Below are positions 41,110 to 53,358 of a stretch of DNA of 64,000 bases, piece by piece. The position numbers were made by a program, and so were the translations under genes. The stretch covers positions 11,594,001-11,658,000 of the forward strand of contig OY755178.1 of NCBI GenBank assembly GCA_963576735.1, in the 5' to 3' direction. Below the pieces are notes generated by a model. It was not told the origin of the DNA, searched no databases, and saw nothing but the letters and a program-made list of their open reading frames with translations. This stretch comes from Bedellia somnulentella. Taxonomy: Eukaryota > Arthropoda > Insecta > Lepidoptera > Bedelliidae. Each line of letters starts with the position of its first letter. The first letter of the stretch is position 1.

Positions 41110-42160
41110 TTGTCGTTGTGACTATGTATAATCGTTGTGACTCTTTATAAGATGAATCGTTATATAAAGTGTTGTTCTTAGGAATAAGATCATCTATTTT
41201 GTTCACTGTTCGAAACGTTCTAAAAAATATATTTTATTTACTAGCATTTTAAAATTAAATTTCAAATAGGTTTTCGAGAAATTTGCCTTTTTTTCAGCGT
41301 TGAACACCTCTTTTTCTGGAAGGAAGTTAAAATAAAAGTAAATATGTGACCTAGTTAAGTGTGTGTAAAAAGATTGCTTGCTCCGGCGTTTGATGTTTTA
41401 GTTTTTGGTAGGCAAACATACGAAGACGTAAAATCTCAAGTCATAAAAGAGGATTTTGTATATTATTATGTAAAGAAGAAACAGACGCATTACATTTCTT
41501 GAAAAGGGGATAAATATTTTATACCATAATTCTTCCCAGCTATAAAAAAGGTACGCGTAAACGGATGTTTCAAAATTATTTTTGCTCACTCCATTCAGGA
41601 TGTAGTGAGGAATGTTTTAGCCGGTTACTATAAAAGTTATGTTTGATCGTCGTTGCTTTCTTCTCAGGTACGTTACTTTAGAAACCGTAACAATATGCAT
41701 CATATGTTTTGTTTTACTACATAGGTTTTCTGAAACTATAGTTTGAACTATATTTGAATGACGCTAATCTATCTCTTCGAAGGGGTATTACACAAAAAGT
41801 GGTATTCAAGAATTTGTGGTTTTGTAATGTTGTGCAATTTAAGTCTAGCACAGTTTTTGTTTATAATATTGTTTATATAGTGTATTTTTTTTTGTCTTAA
41901 TATTTTTTCTCATTGTTATCGTGGTCCCAGAGGGCGGTGTCACGTTTTTGTATGGGAGCCTCCTTTGATATTTACTTTATTGTTATTGAATTATTTGCTT
42001 TGGAGGTGATATACAAGTAAATATTCCGTGAAACGTTGAAGCGTTTGCTTGTTACCGTTTTTAATATTGAGCTAAACAATACGAAGAAAACACGTTCATT
42101 GTATGAGAATATTACATATATTCTATTTTTTTTTACTTTTTAATATTTTAAATATTAATT
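41110..42160. other. No gene seen
   Basis: AT-rich unique DNA. 'gtatgggagcctcc' near 41954 may be a scrap of family F. Confidence 0.35.
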
Positions 42161-42163
42161 AAT

Positions 42164-42307
42164 TTGCTGTGTAGTGTCGGCTTAGAATAGCACTACCCCA
42201 TTTCTTCCGGTGGGTGTACGTAAGAGGCGACTAACGGTATTGGGGCTTTTAAGGGATTTTTGGGCGATGCGGTTGGAGACCCATCACCAACAACCTTTAT
42301 TTCACCA
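42164..42307 (+). repeat. Family A SINE-like copy, 5' part (split by a LINE)
   Basis: It runs to 'aacctttatttcacca' and continues at 47531 after the LINE. 'aaatattaat' lies close to both outer ends (about 42150 and 47645), which supports a single original SINE insertion. Confidence 0.9.
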
Positions 42308-43117
42308 ACCTTTTTTTTGCGAACCGGGGGTAGATCGATAACATCACATTTGTGTTCTCTCAGTTGTATTTTCGGTTTTTATTTGTAATACGCATAAAAA
42401 CGAATAGAAAAAGCCTTTCACGTGTTAGTTGTAGCGTGATTCATATACACAAGTGTTATCCTAGGAATATATCGAGTGATAGTGATAATATAAGTGATTG
42501 AAAATTGTGACGGTTTAACGGACAAAAACATACATCATATGTTAGAAAAAACGCATCCAGTAACCAGTTCATTGGCGGAGTAAACCAGCTAAGTATCTTA
42601 TGTACTTAATTCACATTTGATTACCTGCCAATTCAATAAAATTACATAGTTGTCAATCAAAAACACCACAACTCTATCGAGGTCATTGATCGCAACTACT
42701 AATTTCTTAGTTCGAGAGACTTTCTATCTGCAAACTTAATAATAAAACACGGGTTCCATTACCGTATTAATTTTCTTTTTTTCTTTTTGTTGGTGTTTTT
42801 GTTGCGTTTATTTGTTATGTTGTAACTTTGTAATATTAAGATACAGAAAAAGTTTATCGCGTTTATCACTTAGCACATTCGTTAAGCAGTAATCTAGTTA
42901 TAGTCGTCATAGTCGTTATATATAGTCTATTTATAGTAATTATATCATTTATTGTGTCGCTTAGGTACTTGCCTGTATAAGTAAGTGTATTATTGAATAG
43001 CTATTTCGGACCTTGTGTGAATAATTGAAACATTTATTATTTAGCTATCTAAGTTATTAGTTCGCTATAGATTTTTTTTTTACGGTATTTATATTTTAGT
43101 TTCATAAACAAAATGAA

Positions 43118-44248
43118 ATAGCCGTAGAGCGAATTTATATCCTTAATGAGCAGTTGGCAGAGGCACACGCTCAATTATCAGAGTTTCATAGACTTAAAGA
43201 TATAAATGAAGACTCTCACGCACTTTCTTTATGCGCAGAACTTGAAGTGGAGTCAATATCTTCTTTGAATTCTATCGCGAATCAAAAATCATTAAGTCAT
43301 AGGCAAATAAAGAAATATAAATTAGTTAATAAACGCATATATAGCTCAACGAAAAATCTGATAAATATTAAAAATAGTATTAGAAACATTAATAAAACCT
43401 ACAAAAAAATAAATTTAATTCAAAAAATCGATAGTTTAAATAGCCAACTAAAAAATATGATTGCTAGTCAGGAAGAGGTAAAAAAAAGGTATATGAATAT
43501 AAGTAACCTAATAGAAAAAGAGACGGATTGTCATAAATTGTCTGGAAAATCTTGTAACTTTATGTCTCCGCCGTTACAATCAGACAAAGAACAATCAATC
43601 CCTACCACTACCACCCCGGTTCGCAAAACTATAATATTTTCCGATGGTATGGGGTTACGTTTCGGAGAAATATTAAATGATCACATACATCAGACAGTAA
43701 CAAACTATTGTTATACTGGTGCTCCCTTTAATTATATTATTGATAAAGTTACTTTGGGTGAATATGACGAGTATACTACAATTGTTATATTATTCGGTAG
43801 TAGTATAGGATTAAATAAAAAAATATTGAAGAAAGGCATTAGCCAGCTTTTAGAGATACAAAAGAAATATAAATGTAAGTTTATATTTTGTACCTTACCA
43901 TATATATATAATTATATGAGTAAGCATAATAATGATAATGATATTCATATGTTTTGTACCTTACCATATATATATAATTATATGAGTAAGCATAATAATG
44001 ATATTCATATGTTGAATAATTTTATATTTAATATGACCAGCCGTCAAAGCGACGTTTTCTTTACTCTGGACGTGAATAAGTTCATACCTTATTCAAGACA
44101 ACGATCGGGTACTATATACATACCCTTAAATAAAAAACGTACCATTGCTAAATTATTAGCATATCATATATCGAACCCTCCCTTATTTAATATAAGGGAA
44201 AACTTACTTACAATATGTGATGGTGGAAACCATAATTTAAACTTTTAA
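43118..44248 (+). CDS. LINE ORF1: coiled coil plus SGNH-like domain
   Basis: The frame is open from about 43091, but the first Met codon of the body comes late, and an upstream ATG (43112) lies one base out of frame and hits TAG at once. A lost base after that ATG would explain this. The N-terminal part is a Lys/Asn-rich coiled coil ('LINIKNSIRNINKTYKKINL'). The C-terminal half starts 'KTIIFSDGMGLRFGEIL' and resembles the esterase-like SGNH domain of CR1-type ORF1 proteins, with 'TIVILFGSSIGLNKK' as the Gly/Asn block. The usual GDS serine and terminal His are not obvious. It contains an in-frame tandem repeat (43886-43951 and 43952-44011). The role is RNA binding or chaperoning, by family. 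Confidence 0.65.
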   Translation: MAVERIYILNEQLAEAHAQLSEFHRLKDINEDSHALSLCAELEVESISSLNSIANQKSLSHRQIKKYKLVNKRIYSSTKNLINIKNSIRNINKTYKKINLIQKIDSLNSQLKNMIASQEEVKKRYMNISNLIEKETDCHKLSGKSCNFMSPPLQSDKEQSIPTTTTPVRKTIIFSDGMGLRFGEILNDHIHQTVTNYCYTGAPFNYIIDKVTLGEYDEYTTIVILFGSSIGLNKKILKKGISQLLEIQKKYKCKFIFCTLPYIYNYMSKHNNDNDIHMFCTLPYIYNYMSKHNNDIHMLNNFIFNMTSRQSDVFFTLDVNKFIPYSRQRSGTIYIPLNKKRTIAKLLAYHISNPPLFNIRENLLTICDGGNHNLNF

Positions 44249-44392
44249 GTGAGACAATAGAAGAGCCTCCTGTCATCCTTAAGCCGTCACCTTCAATTAA
44301 TATTAACATTTTTATTGGTGAAAACTATTAGGCTAATGTGTGTTAAAAGTGTATCCTAATTTTAAGTATCACAGCTGTTTGTTTTCCTTATG

Positions 44393-44412
<20 letters not shown>

Positions 44413-44423
<11 letters not shown>

Positions 44424-47343
44424 GGAAGGAGGTTCTTCTGGCAAAATATTTAAAAACCGTGCTTTACAAGGAGACCCACAATTTAAATTAGTATTTCAAA
44501 ATACTCAGGGGTTTTCTTGTAAAGAATTAGAAATTGAATTGTTTTTAGAAAGATATCAAATTGATTGTTTCTGTGTCTCAGAACACTGGCTTAAGAATTG
44601 CGAGCTCATATTTGGTTTTCAAAATTACAACTTAGCTAGTAGCTACTGCCGCAATTCTAAAGCCTGTGGTGGCTCCGCTATATTTATAAAAAATAGTATT
44701 AAATGTAAAAATCGTGAGGATATTGTAAAACTGAGCGTTGAGCAAGTCGTGGAGATATCCTGCATAGAGTTACTAAACTACTTTATAGTAAGCGTATATC
44801 GAGCCCCCTATAGTCAAAATTATGAAAGATTTGAAAGTGTAATGGAAGATGTATTAACTAAAATTTTCAAGAGTAAAAAACAATTAATTATTTGTGGAGA
44901 CTTCAATATAGATCTCTTAAAAGATAGTACTCAGAAAACACGGTTGATGAGTTTATTCCAATCGTTTAATTTAGAAAATTTATTCTTGGAACCTACTAGA
45001 ACCAAAACATGTTTAGATAATGTATTTACAAATGCTGAATTCATAAGTAAATCTGTAATAAATAAACTAAAATCTGATCACAGTGGTCTTTTTGTAAACT
45101 TTCCACATAAGGCACCAGACCGAAAAATTATAGTTAAAAAAAGGAGTGTCACTGCTTTCAAAGTTGAAAAATATATAAACTTAATCAGTTATAAGCTGCC
45201 CACTTCTTCAATAAATAAAAATCCAAATAATAGTTATAATACTTTCTTTAAAGTACTGATAGACGAATTTAATAAAATATTTACTATTAAAGATGTAACT
45301 ATATGTAATAAATTTAAATTTAGTGAGTGGGCAACACCAGGCATATATAAATCTAGAGAAATACTATTTGATTTATACGATCAAAAAGCGTTCTCACATA
45401 ATGATGAATTTATAGAATATGTAAAAAAATACTCAAAAATGTTTAATAAAGTTTGTAAGGAGGCTAAAGCAAGATACTTGAGCCAACGTATTAAAACATC
45501 TGATAATAAAGTAAAAACCGTTTGGAACATTATCAACACTCAAACTGGCAAAAGCAAATCATGTGATCAGGACTTTTGTATTCGGTCTGATCGAGGTTTG
45601 ACTACTTCAAATGATGTAATTGCTTGTATTTTTGAAAAATATTTTGCTGATATACCTTTTAAGACCACTGAACACTTAAATTCATCTGCTACGTTAGCTC
45701 AAGAGCTGTTGCAACAAAACGTTGCAATTTGTAAATCTATATTTAATTTTAAAGTTGTCAGTCCCGAAGATATCATTAAAGTGTTTAAATCACTGAAATT
45801 GAAAAATTCTGAGGATATCTGGGGTATGTCAGTAAAAGTATGCCATAATTTTATTGTAATAATAGCTCCTTATTTAGCGAAAATATTTAATGAATGTATA
45901 AGTAATGGTATCTTCCCAGATCTCATGAAACATAGTAAAATTGTACCTTTACTAAAATCTGGAGGTGATAAAAATAATCCTGAAGGTTATAGGCCTATAT
46001 CTATACTACCAGTTATGAGTAAAATATTTGAAAAACTTATGCTTAATCAACTGCTCTTGCATTTTAGTTCCAACAATTTGTTTCACCCTAAACAATTTGG
46101 TTTCACGAAAGGCCGCTCTACCACTGACGCAGGCGTTGCCCTAATTAAACATATTTTTGGTTCGTGGGAACTTAAGAATGATGCAATCGGTTTGTTCTGT
46201 GATCTTACAAAAGCTTTTGATTGTGCAGATCATAATATTTTATTCATAAAATTGGGACATTATGGCATCGAAGGTGACGCACTTAAATTAATAAAGTCCT
46301 ACTTCTCAGATCGAATACAAAAAGTGCAAATCGATAAAATAAAATCATCTGGAACTCATGTAAAAATGGGTGTTCCACAGGGATCTATATTAGGCCCATT
46401 TTTGTTTCTAGTATATATTAATGATTTGCCGTTCATGGTCGAGAAAAGGTCTGAAATAGTATTATTTGCTGATGATACTTCTTTAATTTTTGACGTTAAA
46501 AGGAATTCGGAAAATATTGACGATGTAAATAATGCAGTTTCCCAAATTCAAACATGGTTTGCTTCAAATAATCTTGTACTAAATGCCAAAAAAACCAAAT
46601 GTATTAAATTTGCATTACCAAATGTTAAAAGTGTTGATAATGAAATTACATTAAATAATGAAAAATTACCATTTACGGATAGCGCAGTTTTCTTAGGGAT
46701 ACATCTGGACTCAAAGCTCCAATGGGGACCCCACATTAGCGCGCTAGCTGGCAGGCTAAGCAGTGCTGCCTATGCCGTTAGAAAGATAAGACATTTAACT
46801 GATGTACAGACCGCTCGTTTAGTTTACTATAGTTATTTTCATAGCATCATGTCTTATGGCATTTTACTCTGGGGCAGAGCTGCTGATGTTGGGTCCATAT
46901 TCATTCTACAGAAAAGGGCAATAAGAGCTATTTATAATTTAGGTTCACGAGATTCCCTTAGAGAATTGTTTAAAACCATAAATATAATGACACTGCCATG
47001 TCAATATATTTATGAAAACATCATGTATGTGAGAAAAAATTTGAAAGCATTTTCCAAAAACTGTGACAGACATACTAGAAGTCTTAGAGATAATAATAAA
47101 ATTTCAATTCAAAAGTACAGATTGTCAAAAATAAATACATCTTTTATGGGGTTATGTGTAAAATTTTATAATAAAATACCTGATGACATTTTGAATCTAA
47201 CAGAAAAGAAATTCAAAGTAATTATAAAACGCAGTCTTCATTTAAAAGCTTATTACAGTTTAAATGATTATATGATAGATGAAACTGCTTGGTGTCACCA
47301 GGGCTCTATTCAGGATATTTCCACACATACACCAATATTGTAA
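44413..47343 (+). CDS. LINE ORF2: APE endonuclease and reverse transcriptase
   Basis: A frame of about 975 codons with no internal stop. The endonuclease begins near 'KLVFQNTQGFSCKELEIELF' (the N-x-x-G start motif) and shows 'CVSEHWL', 'SVYRAPYS', 'ICGDFNIDL' and the terminal 'LKSDHSGLFV' catalytic pair. The reverse transcriptase shows 'YRPISILPVMSKIFEKLM', 'FCDLTKAFDCADH', 'MGVPQGSILGPFLF' and the catalytic 'LFADDTSLIF', then 'LGIHLDSKLQWGPHI'. It ends 'STHTPIL'. There is no in-frame ATG between the upstream stop (near 44410) and the endonuclease, so translation would need reinitiation or another start, or the spacer is deleted. All catalytic blocks look intact. Confidence 0.85.
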
Positions 47344-47530
47344 TTTGACTAAGAAAAGATGTGTGTTGCTGAGTTTCTTACGGGTTCTTCTCGCAACAAT
47401 ACACCTTCCGAATCCGAAGTAGAGTCAGTAGAGTAAGATTTAACTTATACGTAAGTTTGTGACGTTCAAAAAATAGAGAACAATTCTTTTTATTTTGAAA
47501 TAAATATTTTTTATCTTTATCTTTATCTTT

Positions 47531-47649
47531 ACCATCTTTTCCCCACGCAACTTCCAAAGGTGGCTGAGGAATGTCTCATTCCCTAGCTCTGGCTACCCCT
47601 TCAAGGGATTTATAGCCGTGAGTATATGTATGTATGTATGTATGTAAAT
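47531..47649 (+). repeat. Family A SINE-like copy, 3' part (split by a LINE)
   Basis: It continues 42164-42307 from 'accatcttttccccacgcaa' to the (TATG)n tail. Confidence 0.9.
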
Positions 47650-47825
47650 ATTAATAAGTTACTTCGCTATAGTATTATTGGTATTATATAGTACTAGCTT
47701 TTTGCCCCGCGACTTTGTCCGCGTGGACTTCATTTTTTGCATCCAGTTTACATAATACCAAAATACCGAAACACTATCTAAACTTCTGTTTTTTATGTTT
47801 ATAATCCCGCGGGCGTTGGTAATGA

Positions 47826-48006
47826 CATAAAGGACATTGAGGCTTTTTAAGTGATTGTTGGGCGATGCAGTTTGCGACCCATCACTAACAACCTTTATTA
47901 ACCTATCTTTTATCAATATATTTCCAAAATTGGATGAAGAATTAGTATCTCCGAAGCTATGGCTACCCTTTTATGGAATTTATGGTTGTTAGCATATATT
48001 CATGAA
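47826..48006 (+). repeat. Family A SINE-like copy, diverged
   Basis: 'ggctttttaagtgattgttg' to 'ggaatttatggttgttagca'. Confidence 0.6.
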
Positions 48007-48431
48007 TGATTGATAGATGGATTTCATAAATTCAATCGCACCAAGTTTTATTATAAAATGTAAAAAAACTCTATATTAACTTTCATTTACTATATCAACC
48101 CGTTAGGGGTTGAGTTCCAAAAAATCCTTTTTAATTGTTCATAAGAATCATGAAACAAATATACCAAGTTTTTATGGTCAGAAATGAGAATATCTTTAGT
48201 AATTGTACAGATACGGATAGTAGTTTGGCGCTGCGGCGACGGCCCGGTGCTGCCCCCTACACTGACCGTTGGTGATAGTGGGAGAGCTTGCAGCGATTGC
48301 TCGGCGATATAGGGATGATTAGTGTTGGATCTCCTTCCAAAATAATCGCTAAATTGAAGTGATAGTGCTTGTTATTATTATATATAATAGTGTATTATAT
48401 ATTTTAAGCTAACAAAACATTTTTTTTACAA

Positions 48432-48535
48432 AAAGCTTGAATTACCTGAGATACGAACCCGGGACGATTGATTCATAATAGTTCTAATTAAATATTCATA
48501 GTAGTTAGTTATACCGCTACGCCACGGAGACGTTA
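48432..48535 (-). repeat. tRNA-like sequence with long insert
   Basis: The minus strand starts 'ctccgtggcgtagcggtata' (A-box) and ends 'cccgggttcgtatctcag' (B-box), with about 45 nt more between the boxes than a tRNA has. Probably a SINE head, not a gene. Confidence 0.45.
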
Positions 48536-49239
48536 CCGGGGCGGTGTCAAATTTTTATTACGCTTTATTTCATATTAGTCTTACTATTGATAAACAAATT
48601 TGTCATTTAAATTGATGAAACCCCTTCATCTTTCCAAAATGAACATTAACAAAGTGTCTGATGTGAATTCCATCGATGATAAAAATAATCGCTGCAATAT
48701 TTTGAGCCATATATGAGTTCAGGTTTTTTGATGTTCCTATGAGAACTCTTGCGGATTCCTTAGTTTCAAGGAATCGTCGTCTTTTCATTTAGCTTCTAAA
48801 CTTACATGTTAATATTCGTTTGCAATATAAATAGATGTAAAAAAAATGTATACGATTAAAAAATAGTACATCATCCTTCGGGAGTTCCTTATTTTCGGGG
48901 ATCCATTACCGTACCATTAAGCTTCTAAATTTAGATTTTTATATTAGTTTACAATATTTTACGTTGTTTTAAACGATACACAGCGCCATCTCCAATGCAT
49001 CCAGCAAGCAAACAATATTTTTGATTTCCCGTGGGAACATATTTTTTCCGGGATAAAAAGTACCCTATTATTTAATTTAGACTTCTAACTACACGTCTGA
49101 AAAATTTCAAAGCAATCGGTTCAGTATTTACGGCGTGAAAGCGGAACAAACAAACAAACAAACTCACTTTCCCATTTATAATATTAGTATGGATTGTTAT
49201 GGATTTCCGCAAAGTAACGCCTGATTCAATCCAATATTA

Positions 49240-49402
49240 TTAGTATTTGTTGTTATATCGGTTACGGAAATACATCATTTGTGAAAATTTCCAGCTTTCT
49301 AGCTATCACGGTTTATAAGGTACAACCTGGAGACAGAAAGACAGACAAAAAAAGGTCATAGAAATAGGGTCCCGTTTCACCTTTCGGTACGGAACCCTTA
49401 AA
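49240..49402 (-). repeat. Family F repeat fragment
   Basis: The reverse of 'agggttccgtaccgaaagg', 'cgggaccctatttctatg' and 'aaaccgtgatagctag'; matches the left part of 55155-55575. Confidence 0.65.
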
Positions 49403-50540
49403 AGTAATGCGAGGTGGAGCCGTGAATTCTTTGCAACAATTTAAACTACCACTTGATAAATATTATGAAGCACAGCTGATATTTTATTCACATGAAAGAG
49501 TGAAAATCCGCGTACTTTATTATTCTTATGTTGATATTGTTATGAAATAATCATATTCTTAATGGTGCCACCAGTTTACTATCCTTTTATGAAACGAAGG
49601 TAAATGAGTAATATGTTTCTATTGATCTAGGTCCTAAAATCGCTTACCTGTATGACGCTATGAATTTCATCATGTATATTTTTATGTTTAAATTTTTTTG
49701 AAGATTAGTTTTATCTATGTAATTTGACAAGTATAAAAACAATAAAACTGCCCGGCATATTTTTGTATTAAGTAAATTATTTCACTCATTACCATAAAAT
49801 AAAAATGATTCAGCTAGAAAACAATTCGGAAGAAGTATAAAAGTCAGCCAGCGCATTGGCAGTGTCTTCGAAGTTATATTAATTTTTAATAGCCATCGAT
49901 CAGGTTTCGCAATGGCAGCCGCGACAAACTTAAGCAATAAAAGACTTGTTCAAATAACAAAATGTACGGCGGATTAGAGTAATCCAGAACGATAAGAGGG
50001 CAATTTTATTAAATTCCCAGTAATTCTATCACATAATTGAGAAAGTTCGACCACAAAAAAGTTCGTGGTCGCTACGGAATAACTAAAAGAATAGCAATTA
50101 ATGTCACTTGGGGAAGGACTTAGATTTCTTTCCTATATCATCGGTGTTGGACAGTAATTACGTTGGCACAACTTCTTGTCGTGTAATGAAATCTTGATTA
50201 GTAAGTTTAGTGACGAACGCTGAGACTTACGGTAGTTTGATTCTTTCATCTTATAGGTATGTTTCACTTGCATTTAAGTTAGTATTATTGTATATCTTGT
50301 GATGTCAGATGAATGTTGGACTGTAGCATATGCAAAAGAAAGGCTGTCCGCTCAAAATTATTACTAACAAACAAAATAACTAATTGAACCAAATTATACA
50401 TATTACATACTTATGTATTACATAAGCAAGGTTTTTTCAAAATTATTATTAAAACAGTGGTTGTGAAGCATATTGTATTGTTCTTCTTGGAATATTTATT
50501 TCACTGCAGGAGTAGCTTAGAAAAAATACTACTTAGTAAC
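49403..50540. other. No gene seen
   Basis: Unique AT-rich DNA. A 21-codon ATG frame near 49912 (MAAATNLSNKRLVQITKCTA) is too short to call. Confidence 0.3.
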
Positions 50541-50544
50541 GAAG

Positions 50545-50640
50545 ACGTTCGTGGCCAAGTGGATAGGTGACTAGCTGCTCGGTCCGGAGGTTGCACGTTG
50601 TATCCCCGCTGAGAGAAATTTATGTGATGAGTATAAATTA
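50545..50640 (+). repeat. tRNA-derived SINE head
   Basis: 'cgtggccaagtggataggtg' and 'ttgcacgttgtatcccc' parallel the better copy at 60136; 'tttatgtgatgag' follows in both. Confidence 0.6.
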
Positions 50641-50699
50641 TTGTTTCGTTAATAGGTTCTAATAAGTTCTTTTTAATTATAAATTAATTATGATTAATT

Positions 50700-50951
50700 G
50701 CCGTGTAGTGCCGGCTTAGAATGTCGCTACCCCTTTCTACCCACGGGTGTCGTAAGAGGCGACTAAGGGTATTGGGGTTTTTTATGGGATTTTTGGGCGA
50801 TGCGGTTGGAGACCCATCACCAAAAACCTTTATTTTTACCATCTTTTCCCCACTTAACTTCCAAAAGTGGCTGAGGAATTTACAATTCCTTAGCTCTGGT
50901 TACCCCTTGTAGGGAAATATAGCCGTGAGTATATGTATGTATGTATGTATG
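50700..50951 (+). repeat. Family A SINE-like copy
   Basis: Full-length, with a (TATG)n tail at 50930-50951. Confidence 0.85.
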
Positions 50952-52110
50952 AGAATTAAAAAGAACTTATTAGGACGATTAATTTGATAATTATCTTATT
51001 TTAAAATTAAGTGCCCTTAAAAAATAAACATTAAACTCGATGCGTATCCAATATAATGGTTGATTTTCTGAAAAATTACATTTATTGAAAATATTATAAA
51101 ACCCGCAAAATTTAAGTAACAACTACTGAACTCCTACTCTGTAGCGCAATAACTTTTTTATTCCGTCATTTGAAGAAAGATTCGTAAAAGAGCTTCAAAT
51201 TGGTTTTGCAATCGTTCCACTATTAGTTATCTGAAGAATTCGTTAATCAAAGCCAACAGGGCTGCTCGCACCCGCCATTCAATGTTACTTTTTTCACGAA
51301 CCTTTCCATTAACACTAAAACTATCTAAATTGCGATAAATCTGTCACAGTCAGCGAGATATATTTTTTGCCTATCTGTAACTTAACTTAGTTTTAATGGA
51401 TAGGCAAAGATGCCGTCATTATTTTTCTCTTAAATATATTTTATGTTCATCATATGTGAGTACATGTATGTATGTATATGATTTTCAGTGTTTCTTATTG
51501 GTCCTACTTTTTACCACATAATGTGTGGTAAAGATTTAGCGGAACACAGGAAATATTATTTCCTGTGTTCCGCTAAATCTTTTTTTTAAGACGTACAAAA
51601 GTATCTACATCTGCTGATTCCCTCTACAATTCCTTAACTTGGATGATTCTGTCGAATCAAATTTGTGAACTTATCATCCCCGAAACAAAACCAAAATAAA
51701 ATTAAAATAAAAACCACGTATCGTAGTCCTAACGAACTAACAATGGCTCTATGAAAGCATTGCCTAACTATTAATGAATTTGGACCGTAACATTATTAAT
51801 GGCTTATCGAACAATTAACTTTGTATTCCGATTACTGTTTTGTGGTTTTAGTGTACACTTAAACATATTCACATAGAAAATTGCATAGTACTAATTAAAT
51901 TCAGTTTTATTCCGCAAATATGTTGACAATTTAGTGTAATTGGTTTCAGATAACCTAGTAATTTATCATGACAACCAAAATGCTAAACTTTGTTTAATAT
52001 TACATTAAACACAAATAATAATACAATTCACTGGATTCAATTTAATTAATTTTTAGAACTGCAATCGGAAACATGTATTTGATGTTATATTTTAGATTAC
52101 ATACGTGAAA
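50952..52110. other. Unique DNA containing a perfect palindrome
   Basis: No gene seen. The palindrome at 51530-51582 is listed separately. Confidence 0.4.
51530..51582. repeat. Perfect 25-bp hairpin with 3-nt loop
   Basis: Left arm 51530-51554, loop 51555-51557, right arm 51558-51582. The arms contain 'gatttagcggaacacagg' and its exact complement. A smaller hairpin ('ttaccaca ... tgtggtaa') lies directly before it, and a T-run follows. Confidence 0.9.
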
Positions 52111-52113
52111 AGC

Positions 52114-52309
52114 ATACAAAGCAAATCCCTAGCCACTTTTGCAAGTTGAGTGGGGAAAAGATTGCAATATGGTTGGAAGGTGGTTGGTGATGGGTCTCCA
52201 AACACATCGCTCGAAATTCCCTTAAAAAGCGCCCATACCCTGAGTCCCCTCTTAAGAACACCCACGGGAAAAACAGGGTAGTCCTATTCTTAGCCGGCAC
52301 TACATAGCT
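52114..52309 (-). repeat. Family A SINE-like copy, 3' end lost
   Basis: A reverse copy lacking the GTGAGTATATG terminus. Confidence 0.75.
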
Positions 52310-53350
52310 ACGAGTAAAACTGGCTGTGATTTTGTATGAGTGCTTTGTATGAGCTAAGAATACTCGTTTAAATATTCCAATGTTACAAGTCGTGTATGTC
52401 TATAGTTTCAGTAGTTGGAAGTTTTACCAAAAGATGGCACTGTGGTAGATTACTTTGTCTCATAATTGGCATGTTTTAATCATTTTAGTATATAAAACCG
52501 ACCTCTTAATTTATATTGTAACAACAGTGTTTATGTTTCATTTATTTATTCAACCTCATGTTTAGATATAATAAAAATCTGAATTAATCATCGACTTTAT
52601 ACAAAAACTAACTAGAATATTTTTCTAGATTAGCCCTCACCTACACCAGAACTAAAACCGTTTTTAGGATGAACTATATCCTCAGATACGAATGATTGTT
52701 AAGATTCCTATTCAATTTCAGAAGAAGCTATTTAGTGGTACATTTTCAAGGCAATTTGGTATGCAAAGTTTTACAAAAGTGATTCTGATTACGAAACCAT
52801 TTCGAGATATTATGCTTTTAAACAATATTTTCTTGAAATTAAATTAAATAAAGCTAAGATGACTGTTATTGTATGAAAAAACTGTTACAGTATTTGACCT
52901 TCAATGTTCCTTCGAAAACATTAGTTTTTGCAGCTCATTAATTAAATATCGAAAATCATAGGTTTATTTAGTATAATATCGCAATCATTTCATTTGAGAT
53001 AACAAATTCGTGAAATGTTTTGCAATCAGTGACATTTTTATTAAAGAAATTGCTTCATTTACATGGCGCTACGTGATTTTGTTGATGGATGACGTCATTA
53101 AGTACAAAAGTGAAACAATGTTTAAAAAAACATAACTTTACAACTACTCATTTTAAATAAAAAATATTCAAATAAGTCTTTTATTTTTGTGGTGGCTATC
53201 GAATACAAATATTTAATAAATACAAACAATAAAACTTTGCATATCGAATTGCTAGTAATACTCTATTTGCTTTTTGGTTAAAATCCTATATTACTTGATA
53301 ATATGTTTATATTTCCTGATTTTGTAGCATTTCAGAATTTGACGTCTTGA
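52310..53350. other. No gene seen
   Basis: Unique AT-rich DNA. Confidence 0.35.
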
Positions 53351-53358
53351 CTCATCAC

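Larger units (their letters stand above)
42308..47530 (+). mobile_element. Near full-length two-ORF LINE (Jockey/CR1-like)
   Basis: About 5.2 kb: a 5' UTR of about 0.8 kb, ORF1, a short (TAAA)n-containing spacer, ORF2 with APE endonuclease and reverse transcriptase, and a 3' UTR with 'gagtttcttacgggttcttc' ending in (TTTATC)n. It sits inside a family A SINE, whose halves end and resume at an ACCA common to both edges. Confidence 0.88.
47692..49195 (+). repeat. Family E repeat with later insertions
   Basis: It opens 'ctagctttttgccccgcgac' and closes 'cccatttataatattagtat', ends I recognise from a widespread lepidopteran repeat. Inside lie a family A copy (47826-48006), a tRNA-like head (48432-48535) and (ACAA)n near 49150. 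The exact internal limits are uncertain. Confidence 0.5.
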
